Source: Inia geoffrensis
Lineage: Eukaryota; Chordata; Mammalia; Artiodactyla; Iniidae
Length of the DNA stretch: 64,000 nucleotides
Assembly: GCA_036417435.1 (NCBI GenBank)
Contig: CM070899.1
Coordinates: 149,682,237 to 149,746,236 of the forward strand
Reading direction: 5' to 3'
Shown: positions 40,274-50,490 of the stretch, in pieces
Layout: every line of letters begins with the position of its first letter
Numbering within the stretch: position 1 is the first letter of the stretch
Made by a program: the position numbers and the translations under genes
The notes under the pieces: generated by a model
Database searches by the model: none
Told to the model about the DNA's origin: nothing
Seen by the model: only the letters and a program-made list of their open reading frames with translations

Positions 40274-41011
40274 CCGCCGAATTGCGCCCAAGGGTGGGTT
40301 CCTGTGGGCTACTCAGCTTCCTAGCTCGTCGCCGCTCGCAGTCTCTCAGATCCCACTCGGCGGAGGCAAGGAGGTGAGACAGGGTTCACCGAGAAATGGA
40401 TGGCGGGGGGGGGGCGATACTCATGTTCCCCGTTTCTCCAGGGGCTTAGGTATCGGATTCTAGGAGGGCATTCTATCTCTCCTCCGCTAAGAGCAGCTGG
40501 AATAACTTGGTGCTAAATGCAGGCAGGATGCCCGAAGAGAAAAGAGGCGCGCCTGTAAGTGGTGAGCTTAGTTACGCACAAGCGGGAAAGTGGTTCTACC
40601 GGGAACCCCAGGCACTGGTGTACTGTGAAGGGTCGCCACATTCAAGTCATGTCCTCTCTACCTCTTCCCCCCACCCCGACCCCCGCCCTGCTTCTCTCCC
40701 CACAATCTCCATACGCCTTAACGCCGGTGAATGAAGGGAAAAGCGTGGGATGGTGGGAGAAGATATTGAGGTCGAGGTAAAAAGCACATTTTATCAGGGT
40801 TGCCATAGCTCGGTGTAGACGAAATCTGTCCTAACTGCACATCAAGGTCTGCATTTTTAGCCAAAGGCGCCCAATGTGCCCTTTGTATGAGGAGCTGAAT
40901 GACTGTTCTGCCAGGAAGGAAAAAAGCCGCAGAGGGGAAGACGTTATCACAAAAGGGCTAACAGAGGTGGGGGAGGAGGAGAAGGGGACAGGACCCCGGC
41001 ACTAGAGTGTG

Positions 41012-41053
41012 GTTACCAGGCAACCAGCCCCAGCCTCTAGTTGCCTTGGTTAC
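41012..41053 (+). promoter_or_regulatory. Pair of RFX X-box-like sites
   Basis: GTTACCAGGCAAC (41012-41024) fits the RFX consensus fully. GTTGCCTTGGTTAC (41040-41053) fits with one mismatch. They are 15 bases apart at the right edge of the CpG-rich domain. Confidence 0.45.
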
Positions 41054-42480
41054 AGTGAGTGGAGGGGCTTTGGCCATTGATTATCCGTGAGCACCTTTAT
41101 TCTTAAAAATATGTGCTGGGAGCCCCTGTTTTCCCCCGTGTGGATGTGAGTCAACAACTGCCCCCGTAAAATCCCTGGGGGTTAAGAGGAAATCCTGGAA
41201 GGCAAATTTTTCCTTTGAAGCCAAGGTGCCTGGCGAAGCAGCTACCTTTCCACCACCGCAGTCCTTCCACCCTCTCCCTTGCCCCCTTCAGAGCGGTGAG
41301 CATATCTACTCTGTCCTTTCTCTGGGATTTACAATTAGGGCTTTTATTTTTTTCATGTGGTCCTTTAGACGCAAGGGCTTCCCCCACCCTGACCCCGCAT
41401 ACTTTGCTTTTCCCCCTTTAAATGAGAAAGACACATTTGTTCTTCATGGATGAACTGGAGGGAGAGTGGCTTTCTCCTGGGTTTGGCAGTGGTTCCTCCT
41501 TCCCTCAGCACCTCTCTCATGCTGGAAGGGGTGAATTCTAGATCATCACCTCTTTTCACCTCTTCCCGCAGACCACACAGAAAGCACAGATAGGTAGAAA
41601 CGGGACTTCCTTAGCAAAAGCCACTACATCACCAGCCTCAGATTCCTCAAAATTCTCTTTTCTTCCTCTTCAGCTCTGCCTTCATAATTAGGGAATGCAG
41701 CACTTAAAGCTTCTGATACTCTGATCTTTTTCATTTCCCTGGATTGACAAACATTGATTCCACTTTTTACCTGTCAGACTTGTCTGCCTGCATTCATTTG
41801 TAGTATCTGGGTAGAAAATCATTTTACCCATAATTTTCCCAAGGCAGCTGTAACATTCTCAGAATGATTTAAGGGGAAATCACTAGTGAGTTAATAGAAC
41901 AACCTGTGTTCTGTGCACTACTTTATCTAGAACACTTCTTAAGAGCCACTAACTTTGTCTTTTCACAACAAAACCTTGTTTTAAACTGAGCTATCACCTG
42001 ACAATCCAGGAATGGAGGAAATCTCTATTCCAGGCAGTAACTATCATATCTTTATCTTTGTTGCCCTGCATCACAAACGCACATATCTTTCCTTTTCACT
42101 TTTTCTTCACTCATTGCTAATGTAAAAATTTTTTAAATTATTATAATTTCAGACTATGTTGAAGGCCAAAATTATCCTCCATGGGCTGGCTAGATATAGT
42201 TTTGGGGACATTTGCATTAAAATGCTTCTCCTTCACGTGTTACTATAGAAACTTCTTTTTAGTCCAGACTAGACAGCTGGTCTGCTTTTTGTACTTTTCT
42301 TCGCAAGGAAGTGCCTTCCTTTATGAATTCTCTGGGGCAGCTATCATTGATCACATCAATAATGTCCCACAGCAACAGTGGTTTCTTTTTTCTTTTTTAA
42401 AAATTATTATTCCCTTTCTGCTCATTTTCTTTATGGACAAAGGTTTTACTTTCCTTTCAAGAAGAGAACTGAGATCTTAT
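41054..42480. other. Single-copy sequence between CpG island and mir-1179
   Basis: No interspersed repeat was recognised across 1.4 kb, which is notable in this repeat-rich window. No exon with a protein-like frame was seen. Confidence 0.5.
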
Positions 42481-42481
42481 T

Positions 42482-42572
42482 GGCCAGCAAAGAAGAAGCA
42501 TTCTTTCATCTGTTGGTGTGTATTGCCTTGTTAACCAATCAGAGGATGCCATTTATCCTTTTCTGACTAGCT
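42482..42572 (+). ncRNA. MIR1179: mir-1179 precursor
   Basis: The 91-base hairpin aligns end to end with human mir-1179 as I remember it, from GGCCAGCAAAG to TTTCTGACTAGCT. The mature arm lies at 42496-42516 on the 5' side, and the seed AGCATTC is unchanged. Two adjacent changes occur at mature positions 15-16, where human has TG and this copy CT. The opposite arm (TAACCAATCAGAGGATGCC) also has changes. By my pairing these create a small internal loop. It sits on the plus strand about 3.6 kb upstream of mir-7-2, the same order as in human, so shared transcription is plausible. Confidence 0.9.
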
Positions 42573-44634
42573 AAGTGAGCAGAGTACCCAGAATGATTGA
42601 ATCTGTGTTAGTACCATCCAGTAGCAAAGGTTGGAACTCAAGAGTTCTGAGACCCAGGATCTGCTATTTGCTTTGACTAATCCAGATTGCCTTTGACTTG
42701 CAATGATGAATTCACTACCTAGTTATTTGTAGCTTACTTGAACACAGCTGGATTACACGTTATTCTATGACTCTTTTTTTTCATTTTAAAATATATTATG
42801 ATCATCTTTCCAAATCAGTGCAGATTATTGGTATCAGCACACCAGTGGTCCAGGGAGATCTTTCTGATTTCCCTTAGAAGTGTAGAATTGGTCCCCACCC
42901 TTAGGGATTTGGTGAAAATCTGGGAGGATGAGGATGGGAAGTCAGAAGAGAGAAGAGCTTTGTTACTTATGATGAACAGATATCTCAGCTTTTGGATTCA
43001 TTCTGTCCAACTTTGGTATCCCTGGTAGTTTTATTTTTTGTTTTTCTATTTTAATTCTTCACAGCTGCCCTTCTGGCCTGCATTTTCAGTGACAAATAGA
43101 AAAGCTGGATGGATGGAGACAATGACCCTCTAATTAGATGTAAGAGAAGGCATAACTTCCCAGGAAGGCAGTGGCAGGTAGGTCATGGAGATCCCTGGAA
43201 CTGGAGATTACCCCAGTCTGTCATGGCACTGGAGTTGGGCAGGTCTATTTTTTTCTTTCTCCCTCCACCAAACAGCCCTATTTAAGGATGCTGGCATTAG
43301 TCTCCACTTCTCTAAAAGGAAGGGGGCATCAAAGTTCCTTCCCTTCCAAGACAGAAACCGTCTGACAACAGCCTGAGAACTCTTAACGTAAGTACAGACC
43401 CCCTAGGTCGATCTTTTCCTGTTTTTGGCTGGAGGGGATGCTGGGAATGGACAGATGCTTGACCATGAGGATGCTATCAAGAGCCACATCCTTTAGTGAC
43501 CCAATCTGTGCCAGGGTTTAAGTGGGACCATGACCAGAGTATAAGCCCTTCAATATTAGGGGTTATGTCATATACACCTTTGATTCCCTGGAGCTTAGTC
43601 ATGCTTAAAGTAGGGGCCCAGCAAATATTTGAACTGAATCCTACAGGCTAGTGTTAGGACAAGTCCCTCAACTTCCTTTTTATGACAGTGGCAGCTCTAG
43701 CCCTGCACCATCCCCCACCCATCTCTTCCAAAAGCTTCCTATTCCCTAGCTGTCTTCACAAAAGATAAATGAAGGCTCCGTTAATTGTTTCCATGGTTAC
43801 ATGGAAGTGGCCACACTGAGGATCCCTATCACCCTTACTGTCTGAAGGAAAAAGAGAGGAGGGGTTTGGGGATCTTTGTCACAGAGGAAACCATGGAAAC
43901 AAGTGTTGCTAAGAGGATGGCTCTAAATTCAGAGGAAAGAAACTAGAAGTGGGGAGAGGGAGTTGGTGGGCTCAAGGGCAGGTTATTTTTCAAGGTACAT
44001 TTCTCTGAGGCTAGAGCAGCCTCTTTCACTTCTTGCATCCTCCCCCAACCCAAACAGAACCCAGAGTTAAAAATTTTTAGAAAACTGGGGCCACTGTCAG
44101 GCTCAAGTCCATCTTTATTGGTCCTGCAAGGGAAAAGCCAATGAAAATGGAGTTATTGTGTTCACATCTCATGATTATACTCATTTCTGAACTTTGCCTC
44201 TTTGCCAATCAGTTTTGTATGTTATGAGCCAGGTGCTGTGACGGGCACTGGAAAATAATCATCAGCAAAACAGTCCCTGCTCTCATGGTGAACTGATAGC
44301 AGGACAGCCACTTGGTGGCTCTAGGGCCAGTGTTGCTCACATGGGCTGGACTGGACAGTCCTGCATGGCAGTGTCCAGAGGGCTGTCAGGAGTCTCTCCA
44401 AACTCTTTTTGTAGTACCTATTAGCTTATCTATTACCACCTGAAGTTTACCTGAGAGCTCACTGAGAAAGGCGTTTTTCCTGGGAATACCTAGGGCTCTA
44501 GCCCCTCCGGTGAACACCTTGCACCTTGGTTAGGCTTGCCCTCTGATGTTAGCACTCAGGCCCTTGTCTCTGAAACTATACACCAAGGATGAAGAACTAG
44601 TCCTCTCTCAACAGTGCCAAAGAGATGTGGGGTT
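42573..44634. other. Single-copy sequence between mir-1179 and mir-7-2
   Basis: Contains a diverged L2-like piece near 44215-44330. RFX-like half matches (GTTTCCATGGTTAC near 43787, GAAACCATGGAAAC near 43888) are present. No coding exon was recognised. Confidence 0.45.
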
Positions 44635-44774
44635 GTTTTTTTTTTTTTTTTTTTTTTAATTTTTTGGCTTCACCATGCAGTGTGCAGGATCTTAGTTCCC
44701 TGACCAGGGATTGAACCCACACCCCCTGCAATGGAAGTGCAGAGTCTTAACCACCGAACCGCCAGGGAAGTCCC
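44635..44774 (-). repeat. Short tRNA-like CHR SINE (minus)
   Basis: T run, then GGCTTCACCATGCAG, a B-box complement (GGATTGAACCC) and CCAGGGAAGTCCC end. Confidence 0.88.
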
Positions 44775-45150
44775 TATTATTATTATCATTATCATTTTAC
44801 AAAATATTAAAGGCAACAAGTCCCTCTTTCTTCCTTGATGGGTTAGCTGGGGGTGGGAGTCCTCAGCTCCCTGCAGCTTGGAGTTGGAGAGTTAGCACCT
44901 CACTGGAGAGTGGAGAGATGGCGGGGGGGGGGGGGTCTTAACCTCCTGGGGAGGGATACCCCTCTCTTACATCTAGCTGAGAGCTGGGGGGCTGGGCCTC
45001 CGAGCTCGGTTCTGCCAGTCTTCTCCATGTCCCTCCTCTAACCTTCAGTTTCTCTGGGCCAGCCCTTCCCCACTCTGGGTGCACAGAACAAGCCCAAGGA
45101 TGGCGGGCTGGGCTACAGAGGAAGAGTTGTAATTAAAAAGAGAAAGAATT

Positions 45151-45381
45151 GGGCTTCCCTGGTGGAGCAGTGGTTGAGAGTCTGCCTGCCGATGCAGGGG
45201 ACGCGGGTTCGTGCCCCAGTCCCGGAGGATCCCACATGCCGCGGAGCGGCTGGGCCCGTGAGCCATGGCCGCTGAGCCTGCGCGTCCGGGGCCTGTGCTC
45301 CGCAGCGGCAGAGGCCACAACAGTTAGAGGCCACAACAGTGAGAGGCCCGCGTACCGCAAAAAAAAAAAAAAAAAAAAAAA
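45151..45381 (+). repeat. Young short-form CHR SINE 1 kb upstream of mir-7-2
   Basis: GGGCTTCCCTGGTGGAGCAG start and a 22-A tail. Duplication AGAAAGAATT is at 45141-45150 and 45382-45391. Near the 3' end the block AGGCCACAACAGT is repeated (45311-45350), a small internal duplication. The right end lies 18 bases from the palindrome described next. Confidence 0.93.
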
Positions 45382-45409
45382 AGAAAGAATTAAAAGCAGC
45401 ACCAAAAGG

Positions 45410-45527
45410 GAAGGGTAATTACCCTTCAGCTGCTGCAGAAATACAATTAGGGCCGTGCTCTCTGAGCCGCCAGGATATTGTGGCTTTTGCTAATTATGAA
45501 GCGGATATGCCCTGGCAGCACAATTAG
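45410..45527. promoter_or_regulatory. Candidate enhancer: homeodomain motif cluster with palindrome
   Basis: GAAGGGTAATTACCCTTC (45410-45427) is a perfect 18-bp palindrome around a TAATTA core. CAGCTG (45427-45432) overlaps its end. Further homeodomain-type cores follow: CAATTAG (45444-45450), TAATTATG (45491-45498) and CAATTAG (45521-45527). Four cores and an E-box in 118 bp, 0.65 kb upstream of mir-7-2, look like an enhancer. No function is proven by sequence. Confidence 0.45.
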
Positions 45528-46161
45528 AGGCCGGCCAGGCACCGGGGGCCTGGCCTCTCCTCCATCAGTGCCCAGGCCAGGGGAAATTCAGCCCAGAGCC
45601 CAGTGCCGGGACTGGCTGGGTGGAGGCGGGGGGCGCAGGCCCACAACCGGTGTCCCTTTTCCTCTCCTGCCTATTCTGCTAGGCCCAGCCCCCATCCCCA
45701 CCTCATTCGGAGCCGTGGTTCAGTAAGCACTGGGTGGATTGTCACCCTGGGCCTTCACCGTGGACTAGGGCGGAGATGGGAAGGGGGAGGCTGGTAGAGA
45801 GGGGTCACCGTGACCTGGAGCTCTTCGCTTTTCCCTTCTCCGTGATAGTACAGCGCTTCGTGATTCCCGGAAAAAGGTAGAGAAATGAGCCGCCCGCTGT
45901 CTCCCTTTAAAAATAAGATCCCCCTATTATTAAAGGAAATACGTTCATTAGAGAAAATGAAACACTCCAAAGAAAAAGAAAATAATAAAACAATCCCCTC
46001 CCCACCGCCCCCACCCCCCCATCTCCATCAGAGGCTCCGGAGAACTCTGGGGTGGGGGAGGGGTGGTGGGCTGGAGGGAGGAGGTGACCTTGGGGGTGGG
46101 GGCGGGGACACAAGCTGGCCCGGCGGGAGTGTCGGGCTGGCTGAACGCCTGGCCGGAGCGG

Positions 46162-46271
46162 CGGGTGCGGCCGTGGACCAGCCAGCCCCATCTGGAAGAC
46201 TAGTGATTTTGTTGTTGTCTCCCTGCGCTCAACAACAAGTCCCAGTCTGCCGCATGGTGCCGGCCGCCGCA
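46162..46271 (+). ncRNA. MIR7-2: mir-7-2 precursor
   Basis: The miR-7-5p mature sequence lies intact at 46193-46216, starting TGGAAGACTAGTG, identical to the deeply conserved miR-7 as I know it. The 3' arm (about 46233-46254, starting CAACAAGTCCCAGTC) pairs with it and differs from human at a few positions. The loop (GTCTCCCTGCGCT region) also differs slightly. The 110-base extent was set by aligning to the human precursor. Known targets and roles of miR-7 include alpha-synuclein, EGFR signalling, and islet and pituitary function. It lies 7.3 kb upstream of the AEN promoter, as in human. Confidence 0.97.
46180..46262 (-). ncRNA. Antisense hairpin at the mir-7-2 site (mir-3529-like)
   Basis: The minus strand of the same palindrome-like hairpin corresponds to the locus annotated in human as mir-3529. 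The sequence could fold, but nothing here shows that it is transcribed or processed. Confidence 0.35.
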
Positions 46272-46454
46272 GCGGGGGGCAGGGGGGCGGAGCGCTGGGG
46301 CTGGGGGCCGGCCGCGCACTTTGTGGCTCTTCCTCCGTGTGTTCTTTCTGTGCCTTCTCTGTCTCCTAGAAAGCACCTCTGGAAACTACCCTGAGCACCA
46401 CCTTGGGCAGCACACCTCAGGCGGACTCTTCCAGAAACAAGGACAGACTACAGT

Positions 46455-46502
46455 GTGTGTGTGTGAGTGTGTGTGTGTGTGAGTGTGTGTGTGTGTGTGT
46501 GT
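46455..46502 (+). repeat. GT microsatellite 180 bp downstream of mir-7-2
   Basis: GT units interrupted twice by GA (GTGAGTGTG). Alternating purine-pyrimidine tracts can adopt Z-DNA. Confidence 0.95.
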
Positions 46503-47289
46503 TGCGGTGCGGGGAAGCATGAGGGTGGGAGGGATGGACAGGGTCTCAGTCCTCCGGGAGCGGCGAGCTGCTTCCACATCACTGACAAGGGCAGGGAGAG
46601 AGAATCCCCCTGCAGGGGCCCAGGCGTCTAGTTGTCTCTGGCAGGAGAGAGCCAGAGCGTGTGCAGGCACAAAGGGGCATGTACTTATGACCAGGGTGTC
46701 TGCGATGTTGGTGCCCTGGCAGCCACCTGAAGGACACGCCCGACCCTGGCCGGCCCAGACCTCACCTTGCCTACCACAGGGAGGAGAGAGTGGACTTGTG
46801 CGTATAGAACTTCTTCTTGGCCCCAGAATCTGCCTCCGTGCTGCTGGGCCCAGACGTGTCGCCAAGGGAAAACTGAGGTGAGAAAGCCCAGTCCCACAAC
46901 TGAGCCTGGAAACCAGTCCCCTACTATGGCAGAAGCAGTGATCATACAAACCATTTCCCATCCTTTGTCCATGCCTCCGTGTGGGGGGCACCTTACCCTC
47001 AGATGGTCACCAAGTTCCAATGGTGAGACTCTCAGTGGGACAAATTTTTCAAGCAGCAAACCCAAATGCCCTCCCCAGTCCTTTCTAAGTATATTCCCAC
47101 CCTCCTTCTCCACGCTGGAGAAGGAGGCACTCCTGGGGCCCTTGGGCCAGAGAAGGGAAGTGTTGGTCAGCAGCCTCCGGAGGCAAAAAAAAGACTGGGA
47201 AAGTGTTTGTTTGTTTTAGAACACTAACACATCTTACCAATTTAAATTGGGTTGGGAGTTGTACTCCTTTAGGGAACCCTAAAAATGCA

Positions 47290-47375
47290 ACCATTGTTGA
47301 GCTCACCCTGCCTCTGCCACTTGCCAGCTGTGTGACCTTTGGCAAGACACTTAACCTCTCTGAACCAATCAGTCC
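47290..47375 (+). repeat. MIR element
   Basis: GCCACTTGCCAGCTGTGTGA and CACTTAACCTCTCTGAACC are the MIR core. Confidence 0.75.
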
Positions 47376-47844
47376 TTCACTTCCACCCAGAGGCTACTGC
47401 TGTCAGTGTCTCAGCTCCTCCAAACTGGCTCTCTCCTTCTCCATTTCCTGCCTCTTAAGTTCTCTTTACTCCAATCCTGCCTGAAACCAGTGGGCAGCCA
47501 GTCCTATTAGAAATCTCATTCACACTTGAGAAGGCTGCAAATTGGTGTCACTCAGCAGGTACCTGCCCTTCACTGGAGGAAAGGGGCCTGGATTGGGCAG
47601 AAGGGGGCAGAGGTGGGGAACAGGGGAGGAGGGGAGTCAAATCCCTCCCAGGCAGTCCTCAGTATCCAGGGCTGCTATGGAGACAGAAGGGAGAGAGATC
47701 CTGCCTCAGTGAAACAAGCATCTGGAGAGGGTAGTGGGGTGCATTCCTGATTTGAGAGATGGACAAGAGTGCCCGTGTTGATATGTAGCAAGGTGCAAAA
47801 TAGAGGGAGCAAGGCACTCCCTGGGGGGTGGGGAGGGAGTCCTG

Positions 47845-48015
47845 GCTTCAAAGTCAGACACACCCCAGTTCCAATCCTGGCTGCACCACTTACTAGCTGT
47901 GTGACTTTGAGGCAGTCACTTAACATCTCTGAGCCTCAGATTCTTTAATTGTAAAATGGAATTGATCACATCTACCTTGCTAGGTTATATGTTAATTAAT
48001 CAAGAGAAGTGCCAA
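47845..48015 (+). repeat. MIR element, well preserved
   Basis: CCACTTACTAGCTGTGTGAC, CACTTAACATCTCTGAGCCT and the TTTAATTGTAAAATGGA passage are in the normal MIR order. Confidence 0.85.
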
Positions 48016-48550
48016 TAATATATAATGGCATATGTAAATACTCAACAGTAGTCTCTTTTGCCTCCTCTTTCATAGTTTTTCTTTTCCAGGATCTGGGGTA
48101 CCCACAAGTCCCCTTCCCTGAAGTAGCAACAAATGAGAACCACCATCTCTCTATTAGTCTCCCACATCGCATAGAAGTTTTATCCCATTTAAACGTTTAT
48201 CCTTCCCCTCCCCAGATCAGTATCTTGTCCACTTCAGGAGGCTCAATATATATTTAAAGAATGATTATAGACCAAGTGTCCCCGCCCCCACCCCCCTCCT
48301 TCTCTTCCCTCCCCGCACTTCTCCGTTTTAAAAATGCAGAAACCAAGGCTTAGGTTGTATGATTTACCTCTAAGTCACTCGGCAAAATAGCTTACTACTT
48401 CTTAAGGTAACTTTCTAGGAGTCTCAGAACACAAAATGGTTGGTGATCCAAGGGTCAGGCACCTGGAGTCCCCTTACCTCAACTGCATCGCCCGGGTTTA
48501 TGCAGCCAGCAGCCAGATCTGCGTGCGCGTTTCCAGGGATGAACGGGGAG

Positions 48551-48567
48551 GCAGCGCCCTCTGATGG
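48551..48567 (-). promoter_or_regulatory. CTCF-like site between mir-7-2 and AEN
   Basis: The minus strand reads CCATCAGAGGGCGCTGC, which matches the CTCF core CCASYAGRKGGCRS at 13 of 14 positions. It could insulate the miRNA domain from the AEN promoter; that is inference. Confidence 0.45.
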
Positions 48568-48589
48568 ATCTTAGCGCCCAGATTCAATC

Positions 48590-48750
48590 TTGGCTGCAAA
48601 CTAGAATCACCTGATAAGCTTTAAAAATCTCCATAATCAGGTCACATTGCAGACCTGTTACATCAGAATCTTGGGGTGTCACCCAAGTGTCAATATTTTT
48701 TAAAGCTCCGCAGGCAATTCTAATGTTCAGCCAAGATTGAGCAATAATTA
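48590..48750 (+). repeat. MER5/MER3-like hAT-Charlie element
   Basis: TTCAATCTTGGCTGCAAACT at the left mirrors TGTTCAGCCAAGATTGAG at the right, and the core reads TAGAATCACCTGATAAGCTT. It starts about 25 bp right of the CTCF-like site. Confidence 0.65.
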
Positions 48751-49064
48751 CAGATTAATTTTATATGTGAAGAAATTGTAGTGTATAATGGAAAAAGTTA
48801 ACGGTGGAGAATAAAATTCCCCTGGATCAAATCTTGCCAGTTTTCCACAAAAAGTCAGTCATGTGAGACTTGACATGGTTCTAAAAATCCTGGAAAATCT
48901 CAGGAGTTAGGAGAAGGTATAAAATACCATAATTGTCTTGATGACAGGCTGTGTCCAGGTAGGTTCAAAGTCACTGTTGGATCAAGAGTGCTAGTAGAGC
49001 GGGAATGTGCTTGAATAAAATAAGTTATTTATATTGGCTCCCAGGTTGTGTCCGCTTCATACCC

Positions 49065-49238
49065 TCTAACACATCGGATTTTAAACTTGAGCATGCATGA
49101 GGAAGCTGTTAATCTGCTTGTTAAAATACAGATCACTGGGCGCCACCCACCCCTGAATTTTTGAGTCAGTGGGTCCAACAAATTTCCAAGTGATGCCTAG
49201 GCTGCTGGTTTAGGACCACAATTAGAGAATTGCTGCTA
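49065..49238 (+). repeat. MER5A-like element
   Basis: Contains TAATCTGCTTGTTAAAATAC, GGGCGCCACCCACCCCTGAA and CCAAGTGATGCCTAGGCTGC in MER5A order. Confidence 0.7.
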
Positions 49239-49924
49239 CAAAAAATGGCCAGATTGACACCCGCCTTCAGGTCTGCACCTGCTCCAGCAACATGGGAATC
49301 CCCATAGCATCCCAAATAGTCCTCAAAACAGGCATGCAAGGAAGGCAGAATGGTGCTTCGAATGTGGCATAATGATTTGTAAGCACAAAACACAGGTCAA
49401 GTCCGATGTCTCAAGTGCTTCTGGATTGACAAGGTTCGGGGGGATAGGGTGGGGTCCCTGGGGGCAGGGCTTGGATCATGGGCTTTTCCCCACCAAGCCC
49501 CAACTCAAAAGGGTCTGTTATAGAGTAGCCCCAGTCTTTGTGGAAGGAGGAGATGGTTTCATTTCAGGAATGGGAAGGTGAAGTCCCTAAAGGTTGGGGC
49601 TGGAGGTACTGCCATTCACAGTCGAGATGCCAGTATTGGGCCATCCATATTGTATACTTGTGGACCTTCAACTTTTTTGCTTGATAATATTTTCTATCGT
49701 AAGTTGTGATAGTTACAAATGATGTATCGTAAATATTGACATCTTTTTAAAAAAATGTGTCTGAAAATGAATGTAGTGGACACATATATATCTATCAGAG
49801 CAATTTGATACTAACATTAACTATTTTTAAAATACATGAAAAGACTCTTACCGTCAATGTTAAATTTTATCTGAGTCCTCTGCTCCTGGAAAGCAGCAAT
49901 GGTGAAGAAATTTCTCCCATCCTT

Positions 49925-50490
49925 TTGTGTTCCAGAAACTAGTTACTGCAGAGAAACACCCTGCCCCATATGACTGTGATAAGACTCCAGGATTCCCCCA
50001 TTGTTTACCTGTGACGAGTCCTGGTAGGACACTCCAAATTCCCATTCTTTGTTGACGATTAGCTGAACTGCTGGACCCATGGATCAATTGGAATAAAATG
50101 CTCATTAACCAAGCTTTGGTTAACCTTCTTTTCTTCCCCTAGGTCCCTGAACTATGGCCCACCCTCAGGCAGAGCCAGTTTACAATCCCGCCTTAATGAC
50201 CCCTCCAGGGAATAGGCTGGCCTCAGGGTAAAACAATCTCCATATCTAATATCAATTTACTAACCTAATAGGATCTGGGATCTGGTCACTGCCACCTCCA
50301 GATCCTGTTCTTTCTAGCCCCCTTTACTCCTCCCTATAAAGGAAAACCCTTTTTGCCTACCCTTGAGAACTAGCAGAGCATTTTCTCTATTGCAATAAAT
50401 ATCCCCTCCCAAACACCCACCCAGCTAATCCTTTCAAATAAAGTCTATCCTTCCTAAATCTGGATTTGTTTTTTTATTACATGCAACATT
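49925..50490 (+). mobile_element. Probable solitary LTR of an endogenous retrovirus (plus)
   Basis: LTR-like order: a TATA-type box (CTATAAAGG at 50334), then GAGAACTAGCAGAGC, then polyadenylation-type hexamers (CAATAAAT near 50394 and AATAAAGTC near 50441). No viral gene adjoins it. Ends and family are uncertain, and it may be a fragment. Confidence 0.5.

Larger units (their letters stand above)
38340..40780 (+). promoter_or_regulatory. Unassigned CpG-rich island, candidate promoter of the miR-1179/miR-7-2 primary transcript
   Basis: About 2.4 kb of strongly CpG-rich sequence, as dense as the DET1 and AEN promoters but without a recognised coding gene. It starts about 4 kb upstream of mir-1179 and 8 kb upstream of mir-7-2 and is on the side expected for their plus-strand transcription. 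It has good plus-strand splice donors (AAGGAG|GTGAGA at 40374 and CGCCT|GTAAGT at 40555), a CRE, an RFX-like site and a split RE1. Overlapping open frames on both strands (38697-39398 plus, 39611-40291 minus, others) look compositional. A non-coding host transcript is my inference. An unrecognised coding first exon is possible. Confidence 0.5.

Noticed and set aside
39611..40291. 226-codon minus-strand open frame in the CpG island
   Set aside because: Same reason: overlapping frames on both strands and no recognisable protein. It could only be kept with transcript support.
44301..44320. CTCF-like GCCACTTGGTGGCTC
   Set aside because: It misses two core positions and is self-complementary by chance; weaker than the site at 48551.
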